From an uncultured Oxalobacter sp. (GTDB taxonomy: Bacteria; Pseudomonadota; Gammaproteobacteria; Burkholderiales; Burkholderiaceae_D): a stretch of DNA of 9,553 nucleotides. Below are positions 1 to 5,805 of this stretch, piece after piece (position 1 is the first letter of the stretch; the number at the start of each line of letters is the position of its first letter). The stretch spans positions 1 through 9,553 of the forward strand of contig CAJKQK010000074.1 of assembly GCA_905202055.1 (NCBI GenBank). Direction: 5' to 3'. Below the pieces are notes generated by a model, which had not been told where the DNA came from, did no database searches, and saw only the letters and a program-made list of their open reading frames with translations. Made by a program: the position numbers and the translations under genes.

Positions 1-280
1 TACTGGCGGCGTCATTGATATCGACGTCGGGACTCTCGGCAGTGATCATGAAAGAATCATGGCTTTTGAAAGTGATGATAAAGGCACCCAGTTTATCCCC
101 GTCAGCCATGGGATAGACAGGTGGAATGCCGTATTTGTTTTCAAATTTGCGGAAAGCTTCATTCATTTCAGTTATGTTCATAAATATTTTCCAGTCAAGT
201 AAATTATCGATTCCATTCATGACATCATGCTCGTTACGAGGCGATATCGAAACGCAGGCATTCCCGGGAATACCGGTCAT
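1..280 (-). CDS. Hypothetical protein, 3' end beyond window
   Basis: An open minus-strand frame enters from the left edge, so the C-terminus is missing. The visible product contains stretches such as MNEAFRKFENKYGIPPVYP and GDKLGAFIITFKSHDSFMI and reads like a small soluble alpha/beta protein with no signal peptide or membrane segment. I do not recognise the family. The start is uncertain: ATG at 280 leaves 46 nt to the upstream gene, ATG at 220 has a weak GAG nine bases before it, and ATG at 181 also lies in frame. None has a strong ribosome binding site. It lies downstream of the 83-residue gene at 327-578 on the same strand and is probably co-transcribed with it. Coding status is inferred from the open frame and the protein-like composition. 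Confidence 0.6.
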   Translation of the reverse strand, partial: MTGIPGNACVSISPRNEHDVMNGIDNLLDWKIFMNITEMNEAFRKFENKYGIPPVYPMADGDKLGAFIITFKSHDSFMITAESPDVDINDAAS

Positions 281-326
281 GCCAGTCACCGTTCCCGTGC
301 AGCAAGGCAATCCTGCCCGAGTCCTG

Positions 327-578
327 TCAAAGGATGAGAAAGCCATCCGGCGTGTCGTACCCGGCGTCTTTGAGTGTTTTGGACTGTTCTTCGGAAAGAG
401 GAAATTTTTCCTGTGTTTCCCGAACCATAAAACTGCAACCGATTTCCTCAACTTCCTGCAAGTTGAAAACGATTTCGGAGCCTTCGACGTAAAAACTGAA
501 AGCTTCTTCGGGCAGCTCAAACCCCAGATTCTCGAAAAACTGTCTGGGTACCGGAGCCTTGTCATTGGATTCGCTCAT
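327..578 (-). CDS. Small acidic hypothetical protein, 83 aa
   Basis: The product is 83 residues, acidic and soluble, with no signal peptide or transmembrane segment. Its middle is rich in aromatic and acidic residues (FFENLGFELPEEAFSFYV), and its C-terminal half carries a helical stretch, KFPLSEEQSKTLKDAGY. I do not recognise a family. The ATG at 578 is preceded by AAAAGGAT at good spacing, so the start is well supported. The leader contains a hairpin at 619-650 whose loop displays GGGA within ACAGGGATGT, a near match to the CsrA/RsmA consensus, and the AGGA of the ribosome binding site could be a second contact. Translational control by a CsrA-family protein is therefore inferred. The gene at 1-280 follows on the same strand. 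Confidence 0.75.
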   Translation of the reverse strand: MSESNDKAPVPRQFFENLGFELPEEAFSFYVEGSEIVFNLQEVEEIGCSFMVRETQEKFPLSEEQSKTLKDAGYDTPDGFLIL

Positions 579-618
579 TCTTTATCCTTTTCATCAATCA
601 AATTGCCATGAGACAGCA

Positions 619-650
619 GGCGGAAAACATCCCTGTTTGTTCAGTCCGCC
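619..650 (-). promoter_or_regulatory. Leader hairpin with CsrA/RsmA-like binding site
   Basis: Read on the minus strand, an outer stem GGCGGA/TCCGCC encloses an inner stem AAACA/TGTTT with a four-base GGGA loop. There is a six-base bulge on one side. The core ACAGGGATGT fits the published CsrA SELEX consensus RUACARGGAUGU at all of its last ten positions, and GGA sits in the loop as CsrA prefers. The hairpin lies about 47 nt upstream of the ATG at 578, whose ribosome binding site AAAAGGAT carries a second GGA. Structure and motif are seen; binding by CsrA is inferred. Confidence 0.5.
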
Positions 651-868
651 GAAAGAGGGTCTATTTTAACGAATCTGCTGCAGTATTCATAAAATTTTTC
701 CCTCAGTTGAAAAAAATTCATTCCTGAAGAGCCATACAAGGTATTTGACTGTGCAAAAACAGAAAAATTCAGGGGCAATTGACTCAGGAACGTGATTTTC
801 CACTGATTCATACAAAAAATCCGGAAGGCATATGTCCCAAATTTCATAAAACCCATTCAGTTTGCGAC

Positions 869-889
869 AGATCACCGAAAATGTGATCT
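869..889. promoter_or_regulatory. Perfect inverted repeat, possible operator
   Basis: AGATCAC and GTGATCT form perfect 7-bp arms around a 7-base spacer, about 140 bp upstream of the repeat-protein gene. No T-tract follows, so a terminator is unlikely and a dimeric repressor or activator site is more plausible. The arm order is opposite to a CRP/FNR-type TGTGA...TCACA site. No regulator can be named. Confidence 0.35.
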
Positions 890-1027
890 ATTTAGCCACG
901 AAATGCCAGACTTACGGTACTATATACGCAGGGAAATCGCTGTGTGTATTTCCAGTCGGCAGGTAGCGCGTAAAAACATCAAAAACAGCCTGCGCCGGTC
1001 GACAATGCAGAGAAACCAGGAGTCATG

Positions 1028-1357
1028 ATGGAAACGAACGAATCTTCAAAAGAGCAAGCAATCCTTGATCAATACAAGATGGGCGAGTTGGAAGCCAAAT
1101 CCGTCAAGGCCTGGGCACATGTGTACGAAACAGATGAAATCATGGGGTCCTACCTTGAAAAGCAGGGCTATCCTTTCAGCGTCCATCTTGAAGCCAGGGA
1201 ACGGAAAATTCTTGACCAGTACAAGATGGGGGAACAGGAAACCAACTCGGTCAAAGCCTGGACAAAGGTCTATGAGACCGATGAGTTCATGGATGCCTAT
1301 CTGGAAAAATCCGGTTACCCGAGTGGAAATCCCGATACTGAAAAATCGGCAGCATAG
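1028..1357 (+). CDS. Tandem-repeat hypothetical protein, 109 aa
   Basis: Two ATG codons stand side by side at 1025 and 1028. AGGAG at 1018-1022 is only two bases from the first but five from the second, so I choose 1028. The protein is two copies of a 38-residue unit spaced 49 residues apart (about residues 12-49 and 61-98), joined by a charged linker. Each copy starts ILDQYKMGE, contains SVKAW and VYETDE, and ends YLEK-x-GYP; 29 of 38 positions are identical. Codons differ freely between copies, so the duplication is old and the protein sequence has been kept. There is no signal peptide or membrane segment and no family I recognise; the repeats look mainly helical. The broken AcfC-like gene follows 87 bp downstream. 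Function unknown. Confidence 0.8.
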   Translation: METNESSKEQAILDQYKMGELEAKSVKAWAHVYETDEIMGSYLEKQGYPFSVHLEARERKILDQYKMGEQETNSVKAWTKVYETDEFMDAYLEKSGYPSGNPDTEKSAA

Positions 1358-1444
1358 CCGATAAGGGGTTATCAAGACAAAATCCGGGCAGAAAAGTGGT
1401 ACACCACAGGTGTTGTCGTTTTTTTTGATTGAAAAGAGACATTC

Positions 1445-2201
1445 ATGAAAAAACTGACCATCGCCGCCTGTGCCTTTCCGGGGTTTTCCTGTTCAATTCG
1501 GCCAGTGCAGCCGAAATCATTCGTGTTTATGGTCCCGGGGACTCGCTGCCAGCCGTAAAGGAAACGGCCCGCTTTTGAGAAAAAGACTGGCGTCAGGGTC
1601 GAAGTGACCGGCGGTCCGACCGACAAGTGGATCGCCAGCGCACGCGACAATCCCGATATCGTCTACAGCGGTTCTGACACCATGATGACCGATTTCGTTT
1701 ATGCCATACGGTGCCATCGACAACCGGGACGTCTATCCGCTTTATCTGCGTCCGCTGGCCATGCTGGTCAAACCCGGCAATCCGAAAAAAATCCGGCATT
1801 TCACCGACATGACAAAACCCGGCATCAAGGTGCTGGTCGCCAACGGTGCCGGCCAGAACGGTGTATGGGAAGATGCGGCAGGGCGGCTGGGCAACATCAG
1901 GACCGTCCGGGCTTTAAGAAACAACATCGTTTACCATGCCAGAAATTCGGCTGAGGCCAAAGACTACCGGATCAGCCATCCCGATACCGATGTCTGTCTG
2001 ATATGGAACATCTGGCAGGTGCCCAATCCAAAGCTGGCCGATGCTGTCCCGATTGAATCGAAATACGTGGTCTATCGTGATACGGCCGTTGCCCTGACCC
2101 GAAAGGGGAAAGCACGACAGGCCGCCATCGACTTTACTTCTTTCCTCAAATCGTCAGAAGGACAAGCCATCTATAAAAAAAGGGGGTGGATAACAGGCTA
2201 G
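1445..2201 (+). pseudogene. AcfC-like periplasmic substrate-binding protein, frameshifted
   Basis: Read across three frames, the region encodes a complete protein of about 250 residues: a signal peptide starting MKKLTIAACAF and ending near SASAA, then IIRVYGPG, GGPTDKWIASARDN, DIVYSGSDTMM, LRPLAMLVKPGNPKKI, GIKVLVANGAGQNGVWED and IWNIWQV, then a C-terminal helix ending KKRGWITG. This resembles AcfC (accessory colonization factor), a solute-binding protein with an ABC-type periplasmic fold. One base is missing near 1478-1480 in the signal peptide, one is extra in the T run at 1573-1576 (producing an in-frame TGA), and one is extra near 1698-1701. No single frame can make the protein. Because the rest is well kept, the loss is recent or the shifts are sequencing errors. 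A modest AAAGAG precedes the ATG. The substrate is unknown. Confidence 0.8.
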
Positions 2202-2227
2202 TCCATCCGGACACCATGTCGATAAAT

Positions 2228-2252
2228 AGGCTGCCTTCATGGCAGCTTTTTT
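2228..2252 (+). terminator. Intrinsic terminator after the acfC-like pseudogene
   Basis: GCTGCC and GGCAGC form a 6-bp stem around TTCAT, extended by one wobble and one A-T pair, and a run of six T follows at once. It lies 27 bp after the stop codon on the plus strand. Confidence 0.8.
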
Positions 2253-2642
2253 CATGGCATGTCATGAAACCGGTTATTTCCGTTTCTTTTTCATGCACAA
2301 GCTGACCGGGGCATTTCTCTTCGGTAAAATGACGGTATGGTTCCTGTTGCGCTTTTTTTTATTTCCGCGAACCATCCCGCATCGGACATTCACCATTCTG
2401 GCCGACATCCCTATTCAGGCAAATCACAAACTGACTGGTGAGCTGAGAACACAGGCCAATAAATTTTATGTCATTTCCGTAGCGAACCGATGTGTCAGGA
2501 TGGGAGAAGCCGCCGGGATCGACGTTTGATGAAAAGAAAGGGTTTCCGCGGGAAACGTTGATTTTCCGGGATTCACACAAGGGCGTTCCGTTTTTTCACG
2601 AAAGCTTTGGCAAATGAAAAACGTCTGGATTCAAATGCTTGT
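2253..2642. other. Non-coding stretch downstream of terminator
   Basis: About 390 bases without a convincing gene; the one longer plus-strand frame has no ribosome binding site and an unlikely composition rich in F, R and C. GTTTCC-GCG-GGAAAC at 2542-2556, read on the minus strand, is a 6-bp hairpin followed by a T/C-rich stretch and may be a weak terminator for the tRNA about 90 nt upstream. A looser inverted repeat (CGTTTTTTCA with TGAAAAACG) spans 2589-2623. Confidence 0.4.
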
Positions 2643-2729
2643 TGGTGCGAGGGAGGGGACTCGAACCCCTACACCATCACTGGCGTCAGGACCTAAACCT
2701 GGTGCGTCTACCAATTTCGCCACCCTCGC
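2643..2729 (-). tRNA. tRNA-Leu(UAG)
   Basis: The minus strand folds as an 87-nt class II tRNA. The acceptor arms GCGAGGG and CCCTCGC pair perfectly, the D arm reads GCGAAATTGGTAGACGC, the anticodon loop is TTTAGGT with anticodon TAG, and a long variable arm typical of leucine tRNA follows. The T arm contains GGTTCGAGTCCCC and the 3' CCA is encoded. The layout closely follows E. coli tRNA-Leu(UAG). The outermost anticodon-stem pair (27:43) is C/A rather than Watson-Crick. It reads CUN leucine codons and has its own promoter. Confidence 0.95.
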
Positions 2730-2747
2730 TAACGACCAGAGCTGGCC

Positions 2748-2776
2748 ATTTTACTTCATTTCCTTGCGAATTTGAA
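2748..2776 (-). promoter_or_regulatory. Sigma-70 type promoter of tRNA-Leu
   Basis: On the minus strand TTCAAA (2776-2771) and TAAAAT (2753-2748) are separated by exactly 17 bases. Transcription would start near 2741, giving a leader of about 12 nt before the tRNA 5' end. Confidence 0.6.
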
Positions 2777-2852
2777 CGAGTTTTATCGGCTCCGGTTTTC
2801 AGGCAGTTTTTTGGCATTGCGAAGCGGTGTCATGGCGGCCGTGAGGAGAAAT

Positions 2853-3809
2853 TCAGCCCATGATTTCCGGTTCACGGGCTTCTTCGGCAGTCTTGTCCAG
2901 CCTCAATCCCTTATAGACCGGCTGGCGCATCAGGCCGTTATGGTTTCGGGTCATGAAAGCGACCTTGCAAACCAGTTGCGGCCTGATCCAGATGGCATTG
3001 TCGACATACGCGGGCGGCTTTTCCGGAAAAGGATACTTTTTCACTTTCGGCTGTTTTTCGATCAGGGCGAAATCTTCAGACGATTTTCCCAGCGTCACGC
3101 GCCCCTTGTAGACAATCCGGCCCGAACGGTCGTATTGCCCGAGCACCAGACTGGCGACGAATTCCGCATTCGAAACGTAACCGCAGACAATATAATCGTC
3201 ATCCATCAGGTTCTTGATCTTGGCCCAGTCTTTTGTCCGTTTGCCGGGAGAATATAAGCTGTCCTTGCGTTTGGCGATAATCCCCTCGAGATGCCGTTTT
3301 TTTGCCAAATCGTAAAAAGCGGTTCCCTGCGTCGAAACATATCGAGCGACGCTTATCCGGGCATTGTCCTCCACCAGACCGTCAAGAACGGCTTTCCGTT
3401 CCATCAATGGAAGATGAATGATTTCCCTGTCTGTAACGTAAAGAATGTCGAAGGCGACGAAAACGGCCGGGCGCAGGGCAGCTGCCCGCTCAATGTCCAA
3501 TCTCCTGGTCATGAGTCCCCGGCGTTTTACCTCCCCGAAATCCGGATGGCCGTTTTCATCGACGATAACCAGCTCGCCATCCAGAATGCACCGCCGGCAA
3601 ATGGCGTCGTTCAGGGTGGCGAGTTCAGGAAATTTGGCGAGAAGCCTGACAGAACGCTTGTTGACCAGCAACGTCCCATTCCTGTCCAGATAGGCAAGGA
3701 TACGTTCCCCATCCAGTTTCAATTCGTAAATCCATTCATCATCATCAAAAGGCGCTCTTTCGACCCCGATCAGCATGGGGGAGGCCAATCGGGAGTCGAA
3801 CATGTCCAT
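2853..3809 (-). CDS. ATP-dependent DNA ligase, LigD ligase-domain type
   Basis: The product seals DNA nicks and ends using ATP through a lysyl-AMP intermediate. With the start at ATG 3809 it has 318 residues. Nucleotidyltransferase motifs appear in order: motif I ELKLDGER with catalytic Lys near residue 31, LDGELVI near 76-82, motif III FVAFDILYV near 116-124, motif IV EGIIAKR near 174-180 and motif V DWAKIK near 193-198. A C-terminal OB-fold domain ends with the ligase-like EFVASLVLGQYD...GRVTLG region. Motif Ia reads VNKRSVRLLAKFPEL rather than the usual SRNG form. There is no primase or phosphoesterase domain, so it is a stand-alone ligase. AAAAGG seven bases before ATG 3809 supports that start; TTG at 3824 would overlap the upstream stop but has no ribosome binding site. 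Last gene of the ssb-ku cluster; role in end joining with Ku inferred. Confidence 0.93.
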   Translation of the reverse strand: MDMFDSRLASPMLIGVERAPFDDDEWIYELKLDGERILAYLDRNGTLLVNKRSVRLLAKFPELATLNDAICRRCILDGELVIVDENGHPDFGEVKRRGLMTRRLDIERAAALRPAVFVAFDILYVTDREIIHLPLMERKAVLDGLVEDNARISVARYVSTQGTAFYDLAKKRHLEGIIAKRKDSLYSPGKRTKDWAKIKNLMDDDYIVCGYVSNAEFVASLVLGQYDRSGRIVYKGRVTLGKSSEDFALIEKQPKVKKYPFPEKPPAYVDNAIWIRPQLVCKVAFMTRNHNGLMRQPVYKGLRLDKTAEEAREPEIMG

Positions 3810-3820
3810 TTTCAGCCTTT

Positions 3821-4024
3821 TCAAGCTTTTGGTGACGGTTTTTTCTTTCTGGCCGCAGCGTACTGGCGCCGTTCTTCAGGCGTTTCGCCCCATTGTGAAT
3901 AACAAATGGCGGCACGCTGGGATCGTGACGGAAAACATTCGGACTCATCCAGCGTCATTTCCTTGATGCAGCGGGATATGAATTCCTGTTTTTTTTCATT
4001 CTTTTTGGGCGCTGGCAAAGGCAT
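3821..4024 (-). CDS. Small phage-like protein (ISRC...QRAAICYSQW type)
   Basis: This 67-residue basic protein begins MPLPAPKKNEKKQEFISRC, carries a second conserved-looking block SQRAAICYSQWGETPEER, and ends in a lysine-rich tail. The pattern 'proline/lysine N-terminus, FISRC, about 20 residues, QRxAICYxxW' recalls short proteins found in tailed-phage structural regions; that is from memory and was not searched. The two cysteines (residues 19 and 41) might be structural. AAAGGAG six bases before the ATG is a strong ribosome binding site. It lies 25 bp after ku and ends within 15 bp of the ligase start, so it is clearly an operon member. Its role is unknown; an accessory factor for Ku or ligase is a guess from position. 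Confidence 0.8.
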   Translation of the reverse strand: MPLPAPKKNEKKQEFISRCIKEMTLDESECFPSRSQRAAICYSQWGETPEERRQYAAARKKKPSPKA

Positions 4025-4049
4025 AAAGCACTCCTTTCATCAAAAAGTA

Positions 4050-4838
4050 TCACCCGGCTTTCCGAGGTGCCGGACGGCTTCTTTTCGGTTTGTGTTGTTC
4101 CAGGCTGGCCTTCAGGGCATCCATCAGGTCAATCACGTTGCCCGATTTGACCGGTTTGGCGGCAATCACTTCCTTGCCTTCGATCTTGTCCTCGATCATC
4201 TCTTTCAGTCGCATCTGGTATTCGTCATGATATTTTTCCGGTTCGAACGGGTTTTCCATCGAATCGATCAGGCGCTTTGCCATTTCCAGTTCCTGTTTGT
4301 TGACCGGAGGGTGAGCCCGCTCTTTCGGGATTTCCCGGATTTCATCGTGGAAATAGAGCGTCTGGAGCAATATCCCGTCTTTTTCGGGAACCAGTGCCAA
4401 CATCGTTTCTTTCGTCCCGATAACCGTTTTGCCGATGGCAACCTTTCCGGTATCTTTCATGGCGCGCTGAAGCAGCTCGAAGGCTTTTTCACTACCTTTT
4501 CCACTCACGCAGTAATAAGACTTGTTGAAATAAACCGTCGGGATCGACGCCAGATCTGTAAAAAGCAGGATATCGATACTATTATCCTTATCGGTCTTGA
4601 TTTTCTCGATATCGTCATCAGTGACGATCACATAGCGATCCTTTTCATACTGAAAGCCTCTGACAATATCGTCATTTTCCAGTTCATGGCCGGCGCCATC
4701 CGTTTTGCGATAGCGAACCCGCTTCATGTCCTTCGTCAGCTGATTGAAATGGATATCGTTATCCTGTGTAGCCAAAAACAGTTCCACCGGAATGTGAACC
4801 AGTGCAAAAGAAATGGCGCTCTTCCGGGCAACGGGCAT
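4050..4838 (-). CDS. ku: Bacterial Ku protein, DNA end-binding (NHEJ)
   Basis: Bacterial Ku forms a homodimeric ring that threads onto double-strand breaks and recruits a ligase. The 262-residue product begins MPVARKSAISFALVHIPVEL, the family's typical first beta strand. It continues with IHFNQL, RVRYRKTDGAGHEL, the DIVRGFQYEKDRYVIVTDDDIEKI block and IDILLFTDLASIPTVYF, then GKVAIGKTV and LQTLYFHDEIR. These make up the beta-barrel core to about residue 180. A helical region with the ELEMAKRLIDSM motif follows, then a short basic tail rich in K, R and P that may bind DNA. ATG 4838 is chosen because GAGG lies six bases upstream and the product starts like other Ku proteins; a longer open frame to 4880 has neither. 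It lies 87 bp after ssb and 25 bp before the 67-residue gene. Confidence 0.95.
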   Translation of the reverse strand: MPVARKSAISFALVHIPVELFLATQDNDIHFNQLTKDMKRVRYRKTDGAGHELENDDIVRGFQYEKDRYVIVTDDDIEKIKTDKDNSIDILLFTDLASIPTVYFNKSYYCVSGKGSEKAFELLQRAMKDTGKVAIGKTVIGTKETMLALVPEKDGILLQTLYFHDEIREIPKERAHPPVNKQELEMAKRLIDSMENPFEPEKYHDEYQMRLKEMIEDKIEGKEVIAAKPVKSGNVIDLMDALKASLEQHKPKRSRPAPRKAG

Positions 4839-4925
4839 AATCGCCTCACATGTTCTTGCTGGAATACCTATAGAGAGCAAAACGCCATGAAAGTTTCGGC
4901 GTGCCCATGCGTTTGAAAAACCGCA

Positions 4926-5345
4926 TCACCAGTCGTCATATTCGAACCTGGACAGGTCAGGAGGAATACTTGACCCTTCCCTGGCCTTTTTGTAGGGATT
5001 GTCTTCAGCAAAAAGATCGGCGGCTACAGAAATATCTTCTTTCTTTCGTCCGAACATCTGCATTTTCCGGGCCACAATACCCGTTGACAGACGTTCTGTC
5101 CCGTTCCGGTCCTCATATTTTCGCGACCTGATTTTTCCTTCGACGAAAATCACGGAATCTTCCCTGACATACTCCATGACGATTTCGCCGAGACGCCCGT
5201 AAAACGTCACTTCATGCGATTCGGTTTCACCTTCAACAGTCGTTTCCAGCCTCAGGCTGGCCATCATCGAGCCGCCTGCCAGAACCCGGGAGTCCGGTGC
5301 TGTCGTCACTGTCCCGATCAGAATGATTTTGTTGACCGATGCCAT
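4926..5345 (-). CDS. ssb: Divergent single-stranded DNA-binding protein (SSB paralogue)
   Basis: The 139-residue product begins MASVNKIILIGTVTTAPDSR and has the SSB OB fold to about residue 108, with HEVTFYGRLGEIVMEY, IFVEGKIRSRKYEDRNG and ARKMQMFGRK at the expected places. Two of the ssDNA-stacking tryptophans of E. coli SSB are replaced: Trp54 aligns with Ser in ESHEVTF and Trp88 with Tyr in RKYED. The loop that carries Trp40 is shortened. The C-terminal linker is short, and the tail ends in EYDDW instead of the DDIPF-type tip, though it stays acidic with a terminal hydrophobic residue. It is therefore probably a second SSB rather than the main replication protein. First gene of the ku-ligase cluster; a GGAA lies seven bases before ATG 5345. 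Coating resected ends is inferred. Confidence 0.88.
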   Translation of the reverse strand: MASVNKIILIGTVTTAPDSRVLAGGSMMASLRLETTVEGETESHEVTFYGRLGEIVMEYVREDSVIFVEGKIRSRKYEDRNGTERLSTGIVARKMQMFGRKKEDISVAADLFAEDNPYKKAREGSSIPPDLSRFEYDDW

Positions 5346-5411
5346 TTTTCATTCCATTCCCTGTATCTGATGAATGAAACTTGGACATTCTGTAGAAAGG
5401 CATTGTTTCCT

Positions 5412-5431
5412 GACCGTAAACGTTTAGGGTC
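5412..5431. promoter_or_regulatory. 20-bp palindrome, LacI/GalR-like operator candidate
   Basis: GACCGTAAACGTTTAGGGTC is symmetric at every position except one pair (5 and 16), and its centre TAAACGTTTA is a perfect palindrome around CG. A central CG with A/T flanks is typical of LacI/GalR-family operators. It lies 67-86 bp upstream of the ssb start, where it could control the ssb-ku-ligase cluster. No clear -35/-10 pair is visible beside it. Confidence 0.4.
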
Positions 5432-5632
5432 GATACCGGCATCATTTTTGATAAATATCCGGTTCGATCAGGAAAGGAGGGGATACAGTAAGCGAACAGG
5501 ACAATAAATCTTCGCGGCGATGAATGCCGGTTCTGCCAATACGTTTTCATGGCTGAAACTGAACAGCACCGGTGTTATCACAGGCTAACAGACATCAGGA
5601 TTCAGTGCAGAAACAGGCCAGACGGCAACTTC

Positions 5633-5646
5633 ACCGGATAACCGGT
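5633..5646. promoter_or_regulatory. ACCGG palindrome upstream of sigma-54 promoter
   Basis: ACCGGATAACCGGT has 5-bp perfect arms around ATAA and lies about 63-76 bp upstream of the predicted start of the small RNA. A second palindrome, CACCGGTG, lies at 5567-5574 (about -140). Sigma-54 promoters need upstream activator sites, and these shared ACCGG cores are candidates. The activator cannot be named. Confidence 0.35.
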
Positions 5647-5682
5647 AAAAAACGGCAAAAAGAAGTGGCTGTGCAAAGAAAC

Positions 5683-5698
5683 TGGCACAAATATTGCG
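5683..5698 (+). promoter_or_regulatory. Sigma-54 (-24/-12) promoter
   Basis: TGGCACAAATATTGCG matches the RpoN consensus TGGCACG-N4-TTGCW. TGGCAC and TTGC are both complete, and the invariant GG and GC are at the required 12-base distance. Only the base after TGGCAC and the last base deviate. Transcription should start near 5709. No gene follows on the plus strand before the terminator at 5761-5787. Confidence 0.65.
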
Positions 5699-5708
5699 TG
5701 ATTGAACT

Positions 5709-5787
5709 TGCCAACCCCATTCCCGACCAGGGTAGTTTTTTGTTCAATCCCTATGAACAAGGCCGGCGTAAAGCCGGCCCTTTTTTT
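5709..5787 (+). ncRNA. Candidate sigma-54-dependent small RNA, about 80 nt
   Basis: The interval between the predicted sigma-54 start and a strong terminator is about 80 nt and contains no plausible ORF. The transcript would have a C-rich unpaired 5' part (CCAACCCCATTCCCG), then a hairpin with arms TTGTTC (5740-5745) and GAACAA (5755-5760) and a nine-base loop AATCCCTAT, then immediately the terminator hairpin. The T run before the first arm and the T run at the 3' end suit Hfq binding. CCC stretches in single-stranded or loop positions could pair with Shine-Dalgarno sequences. Known sigma-54-driven small RNAs include Vibrio Qrr and enterobacterial GlmY; I see no sequence match to either. The element is inferred from promoter plus terminator. 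Confidence 0.5.
5761..5787 (+). terminator. Strong intrinsic terminator
   Basis: GGCCGGC and GCCGGCC make a perfect 7-bp GC stem around GTAAA, followed by one C and seven T. The T run is on the plus strand, so it ends plus-strand transcription, here the small RNA. Read on the minus strand, the A run precedes the stem and TTGTTC follows, so it may also weakly stop the convergent nuclease gene that ends at 5806. Confidence 0.85.
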
Positions 5788-5805
5788 ATTCCGGAGAAGA
5801 AAACA

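Larger units (their letters stand above)
579..1024. other. Intergenic region between divergent genes
   Basis: About 446 bases separate the minus-strand 83-residue gene from the plus-strand repeat-protein gene. Open frames here are short, lack ribosome binding sites and have unlikely composition, so I call no gene. The region holds the leader hairpin at 619-650, a possible minus-strand -10 element (TAAAAT, around 673-678) and a perfect inverted repeat at 869-889. A TATATA near 921-926 could be a plus-strand -10, but no matching -35 is visible. Confidence 0.5.

Noticed and set aside
126..611. 161-codon plus-strand open frame
   Set aside because: It lies opposite the well-supported 83-residue gene, which has a strong ribosome binding site, and its translation has an unlikely composition.
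641..875. Two overlapping minus-strand open frames
   Set aside because: No ribosome binding sites and odd, F- and C-rich translations; they overlap a leader hairpin and possible promoter.
1396..1426. Possible terminator after the repeat-protein gene (ACACC-ACA-GGTGT then eight T)
   Set aside because: The stem has only five pairs and the T run begins five bases after it, so it is too weak to call.
2239..2529. 96-codon plus-strand open frame after the terminator
   Set aside because: It starts inside the terminator hairpin, has no ribosome binding site and reads as random F/R/C-rich sequence.
3906..4916. 336-codon plus-strand open frame
   Set aside because: It is the antisense shadow of ku and the 67-residue gene; the minus strand carries clear family motifs.
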